Part shown: positions 60,306 through 64,000 of the stretch, in pieces
Layout of the letters: every line of letters begins with the position of its first letter
How positions within the stretch are numbered: the first letter of the stretch is position 1
Assembly (NCBI RefSeq): GCF_024652905.1
Contig: NZ_CP102428.1
Coordinates: 2,368,501-2,432,500, forward strand
Direction: 5' to 3'
DNA: 64,000 nt
Source: Pseudomonas oryzihabitans
GTDB taxonomy: Bacteria; Pseudomonadota; Gammaproteobacteria; Pseudomonadales; Pseudomonadaceae
The notes under the pieces: generated by a model
Told to the model about the DNA's origin: nothing
The model's database searches: none
The model's input: only the letters and a program-made list of their open reading frames with translations
Program-made: the position numbers and the translations under genes

Positions 60306-61316
60306 ATGCTCGCCTTCATCGCCCGTCGCTTCGGGCTGCTGATACCGACGTTCTTTGGCGTCACCCTGCTGACCTTCGCCCTGATCCGCCTCATCCCCGG
60401 CGATCCGGTGGAAGTCATGATGGGCGAACGCCGCGTCGATCCGCAGATGCACGCCGAAGCCATGCACCGCCTGGGCCTCGACAAGCCCCTGTACCAGCAG
60501 TATTTCGACTACATCGGCAATCTCGCCCAGGGCAACCTCGGCGAATCCCTGCGCAGTCGCGTCGGGGTCTGGGACGAATTCCTGACCCTATTCCCGGCCA
60601 CCCTGGAACTCTCGGTGGCGGCCATGCTGTTCGCCACGGTCTTCGGCGTGCTGGCCGGCATCATCGCCGCGCTGAGGCGCGGCTCCACGGTGGACCACGG
60701 GGTGATGGGCGTGGCCCTGACCGGCTACTCCATGCCGATCTTCTGGTGGGGCCTGCTGCTGATCATGCTGTTCTCCGTGCAGCTCGGCTGGACCCCGGTT
60801 TCCGGTCGCCTGGACCTGCTCTACGACATCCCGCCGCGCACCGGCTTCATGCTCATCGACACCCTGCTCTCCGACGAGCCCGGCGCCTTCGTCGATGCCC
60901 TCAAGCACCTGATCCTGCCGGCCATCGTGGTGGGCACCATTCCCCTGGCGGTAATCGCCCGCATGACCCGCTCGGCCATGCTCGAGGTCCTGCGTGAGGA
61001 CTATGTGCGCACCGCCCGCGCCAAGGGTCTGTCGCCAGGCCGAGTGGTCTTCGTCCACGCCCTACGCAACGCCCTGATCCCGGTACTGACGGTGCTCGGC
61101 CTGCAGGTCGGCAGCCTGCTCTCGGGCGCGGTGCTCACCGAGACCATCTTTTCCTGGCCCGGCATCGGCAAGTGGCTGATCGAGGCCATCGGCGCCCGGG
61201 ACTACCCGGTGGTGCAGAACGGCATCCTGCTGATCGCCACCCTGGTCATCCTGGTCAATTTCGTCGTGGACATCCTCTACGGCCTGGTCAATCCGCGCAT
61301 CCGCCACCAGCGTTGA
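60306..61316 (+). CDS. dppB: Dipeptide ABC transporter permease DppB
   Basis: An inner-membrane permease of 336 residues with six spans. MLAFIARRFGLLIPTFFGVT is the usual DppB/OppB N-terminus. The EAA loop VLREDYVRTARAKGLSPGRVVFVHALRNALIPVL lies near 235-268. The ATG at 60306 follows AGGAGAT. It is 22 bases before dppC. Confidence 0.96.
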   Translation: MLAFIARRFGLLIPTFFGVTLLTFALIRLIPGDPVEVMMGERRVDPQMHAEAMHRLGLDKPLYQQYFDYIGNLAQGNLGESLRSRVGVWDEFLTLFPATLELSVAAMLFATVFGVLAGIIAALRRGSTVDHGVMGVALTGYSMPIFWWGLLLIMLFSVQLGWTPVSGRLDLLYDIPPRTGFMLIDTLLSDEPGAFVDALKHLILPAIVVGTIPLAVIARMTRSAMLEVLREDYVRTARAKGLSPGRVVFVHALRNALIPVLTVLGLQVGSLLSGAVLTETIFSWPGIGKWLIEAIGARDYPVVQNGILLIATLVILVNFVVDILYGLVNPRIRHQR

Positions 61317-61338
61317 TGCGCCCATACGGACAGAGCCT

Positions 61339-62250
61339 ATGACAACGGTAAACACCCCGGCCGCTCAAGACCCGAGCGCCCTCTATCCCTCTCCCTTCAA
61401 GGAGTTCTGGCACGCCTTCGCCCGCAACAAGGGCGCCCTCGGCGGGCTGATCTTCATGGTCATCGTGGTGTTCTGCGCGCTCTTCGCGCCCTGGGTCGCA
61501 CCCCATGCGCCCAGCGAGCAGTTCCGCGACTTCATGCTCACCCCGCCGCTGTGGCTGGACGGTGGCAACAGCCAGTTCCCCCTGGGCACCGACGAGCTGG
61601 GGCGTGACCTGCTCAGCCGGCTGATCCACGGCGCCCGGCTGTCGCTGCTGATCGGCCTGGCCTCGGTGGTCTTCTCGCTGATCCCCGGCATCCTGCTTGG
61701 GCTGGTCGCCGGCTTCTCGCCCAACCGCGCCGGTCCGGTGATCATGCGCCTGATGGACATCATGCTGGCGCTGCCCTCGCTGCTGCTGGCCGTGGCCATC
61801 GTCGCCATCCTCGGCCCAGGCCTGATCAACACCGTGGTGGCCATCGCCATCGTCTCGCTGCCCTCCTATGTCCGCCTGACCCGCGCCGCGGTGATGGGCG
61901 AACTGCATCGCGACTACGTCACCGCCTCGCGGCTGGCCGGCGCCGGTACCCTGCGGCTGATGTTCGTCAGCGTGCTGCCCAACTGCATGGCGCCGCTGAT
62001 CGTCCAGGCCACCCTGAGCTTTTCCTCGGCGATCCTCGATGCCGCCGCCCTGGGCTTCCTCGGCCTCGGCGTGCAGCCGCCCACCCCCGAGTGGGGCACC
62101 ATGCTGGCCTCGGCCCGCGACTACATCGAGCGCGCCTGGTGGGTGGTGACCCTGCCGGGTCTCGCCATCCTCTTCACCGTGCTGGCCATCAACCTGATGG
62201 GCGACGGCCTGCGCGATGCCCTCGATCCGCGTCTGAAGGTGCAGTCATGA
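61339..62250 (+). CDS. dppC: Dipeptide ABC transporter permease DppC
   Basis: The second permease subunit, 303 residues. It has the N-terminal OppC_N segment ([17 protein letters not shown]) and the [22 protein letters not shown] motif. The EAA loop [29 protein letters not shown] lies near 192-220. It overlaps dppD by four bases. Confidence 0.96.
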   Translation: MTTVNTPAAQDPSALYPSPFKEFWHAFARNKGALGGLIFMVIVVFCALFAPWVAPHAPSEQFRDFMLTPPLWLDGGNSQFPLGTDELGRDLLSRLIHGARLSLLIGLASVVFSLIPGILLGLVAGFSPNRAGPVIMRLMDIMLALPSLLLAVAIVAILGPGLINTVVAIAIVSLPSYVRLTRAAVMGELHRDYVTASRLAGAGTLRLMFVSVLPNCMAPLIVQATLSFSSAILDAAALGFLGLGVQPPTPEWGTMLASARDYIERAWWVVTLPGLAILFTVLAINLMGDGLRDALDPRLKVQS

Positions 62251-63278
62251 GCCTCCTCGAAATCCAGAACCTCTCGGTGCGCTTCGGCGGCACCGACGCC
62301 CCGCCGGTGGTGGAAGGCCTCGATCTCACGGTGGATCAGGGCGAGATCGTCGCTATCGTCGGTGAATCCGGCTCCGGCAAGTCGGTGACCATGATGGCCG
62401 TGATGGGCCTGATCGATCACCCCGGTCGCATCACCGCCGACCGCCTGGCCTTCGACGGTCAGGACCTGCTCAGCCTCAAGGGCCGCCGCCGGCGGCACCT
62501 GATCGGCAAGGAGCTGTCGATGGTCTTCCAGGACCCGATGACGGCGCTCAACCCCAGCTACACCGTGGGCTTCCAGCTGGAAGAGGTGATCCGCCAGCAC
62601 CTGGGCCTCAAGGGTCGCGCCGCTCGCCAGCGCGCCCTGGAATTGCTGGAAAAGGTCGAGATCCCGGCCGCGGCCAGTCGCCTCGGCGCCTATCCGCACC
62701 AGCTGTCCGGCGGCATGAGCCAGCGCGTTGCCATCGCCATGGCCATCGCTGCCGAGCCGCGCCTGCTGATCGCTGACGAACCCACCACCGCCCTGGACGT
62801 GACCATCCAGGCGCAGATCATGGAACTGCTGGTCAACCTGCAGCGTGACGAGGGCATGGGGCTGATCCTCATCACCCACGACCTCGCCGTGGTGGCCGAG
62901 ACCGCCCAGCGCGTGGTGGTGATGTATGCCGGCCAGGCGGTGGAGAAAGGCGTGGTGCCGACGCTGTTCGACGCCCCCGCCCATCCCTACACCGAAGCCC
63001 TGCTAGCGGCCATTCCCGAACACAGCCAGACCGACCGCCTGCACACCCTGCCCGGCATCGTCCCCGGTCGCTACGACCGGCCGGCCGGCTGCCTGCTCAG
63101 CCCGCGCTGCCCCTATGTGCAGCCGCGCTGCCAGGAGCGCCCGGCGCTGGAGCCCTACGATCGCGGGGCGGTGCGCTGCTTCTTCCCGCGCAACGTAGCG
63201 CCCGGCGAGGTGCCCGAGGTGCTGCCCGAACATCAACGTCCCAGCCAGTTGCCGGAGGATCGCCATGGCGCCGTCTGA
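62247..63278 (+). CDS. dppD: Dipeptide ABC transporter ATP-binding protein DppD
   Basis: DppD is an ATPase of the importer. It has 343 residues with Walker [10 protein letters not shown] (about 38-46), signature [15 protein letters not shown] and Walker [15 protein letters not shown]. The C-terminal oligopeptide-transporter domain carries a Cys-rich [14 protein letters not shown] stretch, where some family members bind an Fe-S cluster. The ATG at 62247 overlaps dppC; the stop overlaps dppF by 14 bases. Confidence 0.96.
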   Translation: MSLLEIQNLSVRFGGTDAPPVVEGLDLTVDQGEIVAIVGESGSGKSVTMMAVMGLIDHPGRITADRLAFDGQDLLSLKGRRRRHLIGKELSMVFQDPMTALNPSYTVGFQLEEVIRQHLGLKGRAARQRALELLEKVEIPAAASRLGAYPHQLSGGMSQRVAIAMAIAAEPRLLIADEPTTALDVTIQAQIMELLVNLQRDEGMGLILITHDLAVVAETAQRVVVMYAGQAVEKGVVPTLFDAPAHPYTEALLAAIPEHSQTDRLHTLPGIVPGRYDRPAGCLLSPRCPYVQPRCQERPALEPYDRGAVRCFFPRNVAPGEVPEVLPEHQRPSQLPEDRHGAV

Positions 63279-64000
63279 AGCCACCGTCCTCGCCCGCTCC
63301 ACCCCTGCGGAGCAGGCGCCCGAGCACCTCGTGCTCGAAGCCAAGGGCCTGACCCAGCACTATCAAATCTCCCGCGGCCTGTTCAAGGACAACGCCACGG
63401 TCAAGGCGCTCAACGGCGTCTCCTTCGACCTCCAGGCCGGGCGCACCCTGGCCGTGGTGGGTGAGTCCGGTTGCGGCAAGTCGACCCTGGCCCGTGCTCT
63501 GACCCTGATCGAGCAGCCCACTACCGGCAGCCTGGTCATTGGTGGTCAGGACGTCGCCAAGGCCGATGCCGCCCGCCGCAAGGAGCTGCGCCGCGAGGTG
63601 CAGATGGTGTTCCAGAATCCCTATGCCTCGCTCAATCCGCGGCGCAAGATCGGCGATCAGCTGGCCGAACCGCTGCAGATCAACACCAGCCTCTCGCGCG
63701 CTGAAAGACGCGAGAAGGTCCAGGCGATGATGCAGCAGGTGGGCTTGCGGCCGGAGCACTACCAGCGCTATCCGCACATGTTCTCCGGCGGCCAGCGCCA
63801 GCGCATCGCCGTGGCTCGCGCCATGATGCTGCAGCCTAAGGTGCTGGTGGCGGACGAGCCGACCTCGGCGCTGGACGTCTCCATCCAGGCGCAGGTGCTC
63901 AATCTGTTCATGGATCTGCAGCAGCAGTACCGGACCGCCTATGTGTTCATCTCCCACAACCTCTCGGTGGTGCGCCATATCGCCGACGAGGTGATGGTGA
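63265..64000 (+). CDS. dppF: Dipeptide ABC transporter ATP-binding protein DppF, partial (3' end beyond window)
   Basis: DppF is the second ATPase. The first 245 residues are visible, starting [20 protein letters not shown] at 63265. The Walker [10 protein letters not shown] is near 68-76, the signature [15 protein letters not shown] near 173-187, and the Walker [15 protein letters not shown]. The visible part ends in the H-loop region ([15 protein letters not shown]). GGAGGATCGCC precedes the ATG within dppD. Confidence 0.96.
   Translation, partial: MAPSEATVLARSTPAEQAPEHLVLEAKGLTQHYQISRGLFKDNATVKALNGVSFDLQAGRTLAVVGESGCGKSTLARALTLIEQPTTGSLVIGGQDVAKADAARRKELRREVQMVFQNPYASLNPRRKIGDQLAEPLQINTSLSRAERREKVQAMMQQVGLRPEHYQRYPHMFSGGQRQRIAVARAMMLQPKVLVADEPTSALDVSIQAQVLNLFMDLQQQYRTAYVFISHNLSVVRHIADEVMV

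Overview
The window is a GC-rich chromosomal segment of a gammaproteobacterium, almost certainly a Pseudomonas. The protein sequences and gene order match the Pseudomonas core genome as I remember it from P. aeruginosa PAO1, and the gene content would fit the P. oryzihabitans/psychrotolerans group. The species guess is inference; no search was run. Almost all genes are core housekeeping genes. I saw no prophage, CRISPR array, tRNA or rRNA gene.

Layout. 1-8.1 kb: tsf (cut by the window start) and rpsB on the minus strand, diverging from map-glnD-dapC, which converge on a CPA1-type Na+/H+ antiporter. 8.1-11.4 kb: a small secreted Pro/Tyr-rich protein, then the sulfate-activation pair cysD-cysNC. 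11.5-18.4 kb: a Nif3-like protein, the periplasmic protease AlgW, and ibaG-murA-hisG-hisD-hisC read leftward, with a foldback repeat between hisG and hisD. 18.4-28.3 kb: envelope lipid and LPS transport. mlaFEDCB runs leftward and kdsD-lptC-lptA-lptB-rpoN-hpf-ptsN-rapZ-ptsO runs rightward. The phosphatase gene kdsC, expected between kdsD and lptC, is absent. 28.3-33.6 kb: Mn-type superoxide dismutase, the TldD/PmbA protease pair, YjgA and a nitrilase-family amidohydrolase. 33.6-42.5 kb: yhdP, rng, maf, mreD, mreC and mreB, all leftward. 42.7-46.4 kb: gatCAB and a short RlpA-like lipoprotein.

46.4-50.4 kb is an accessory-looking insert: a KdgD-type dehydratase, a GntR/FadR regulator and an SbmA/YddA-like ABC exporter. 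50.5-53.2 kb holds the RoxSR (RegBA-type) redox two-component system and a SIMPL-domain protein. 53.5-64 kb is a dipeptide uptake locus: three paralogous periplasmic binding proteins, an OprD-family porin, dppB, dppC, dppD and the start of dppF, which runs off the window.

How it fits together: much of the window serves envelope building. It covers Kdo supply, LPS export, phospholipid retrograde transport, peptidoglycan precursor synthesis, rod-shape control and sigma-E signalling by AlgW. It also carries nitrogen/PTS-Ntr regulation (glnD, rpoN, ptsN, ptsO, rapZ) and ends in peptide uptake. No wholly new system stands out. The observations most worth checking are a likely AUC start codon for mreC, the missing kdsC, the foldback element abutting hisG, and a chain of hairpins inside the dpp locus.
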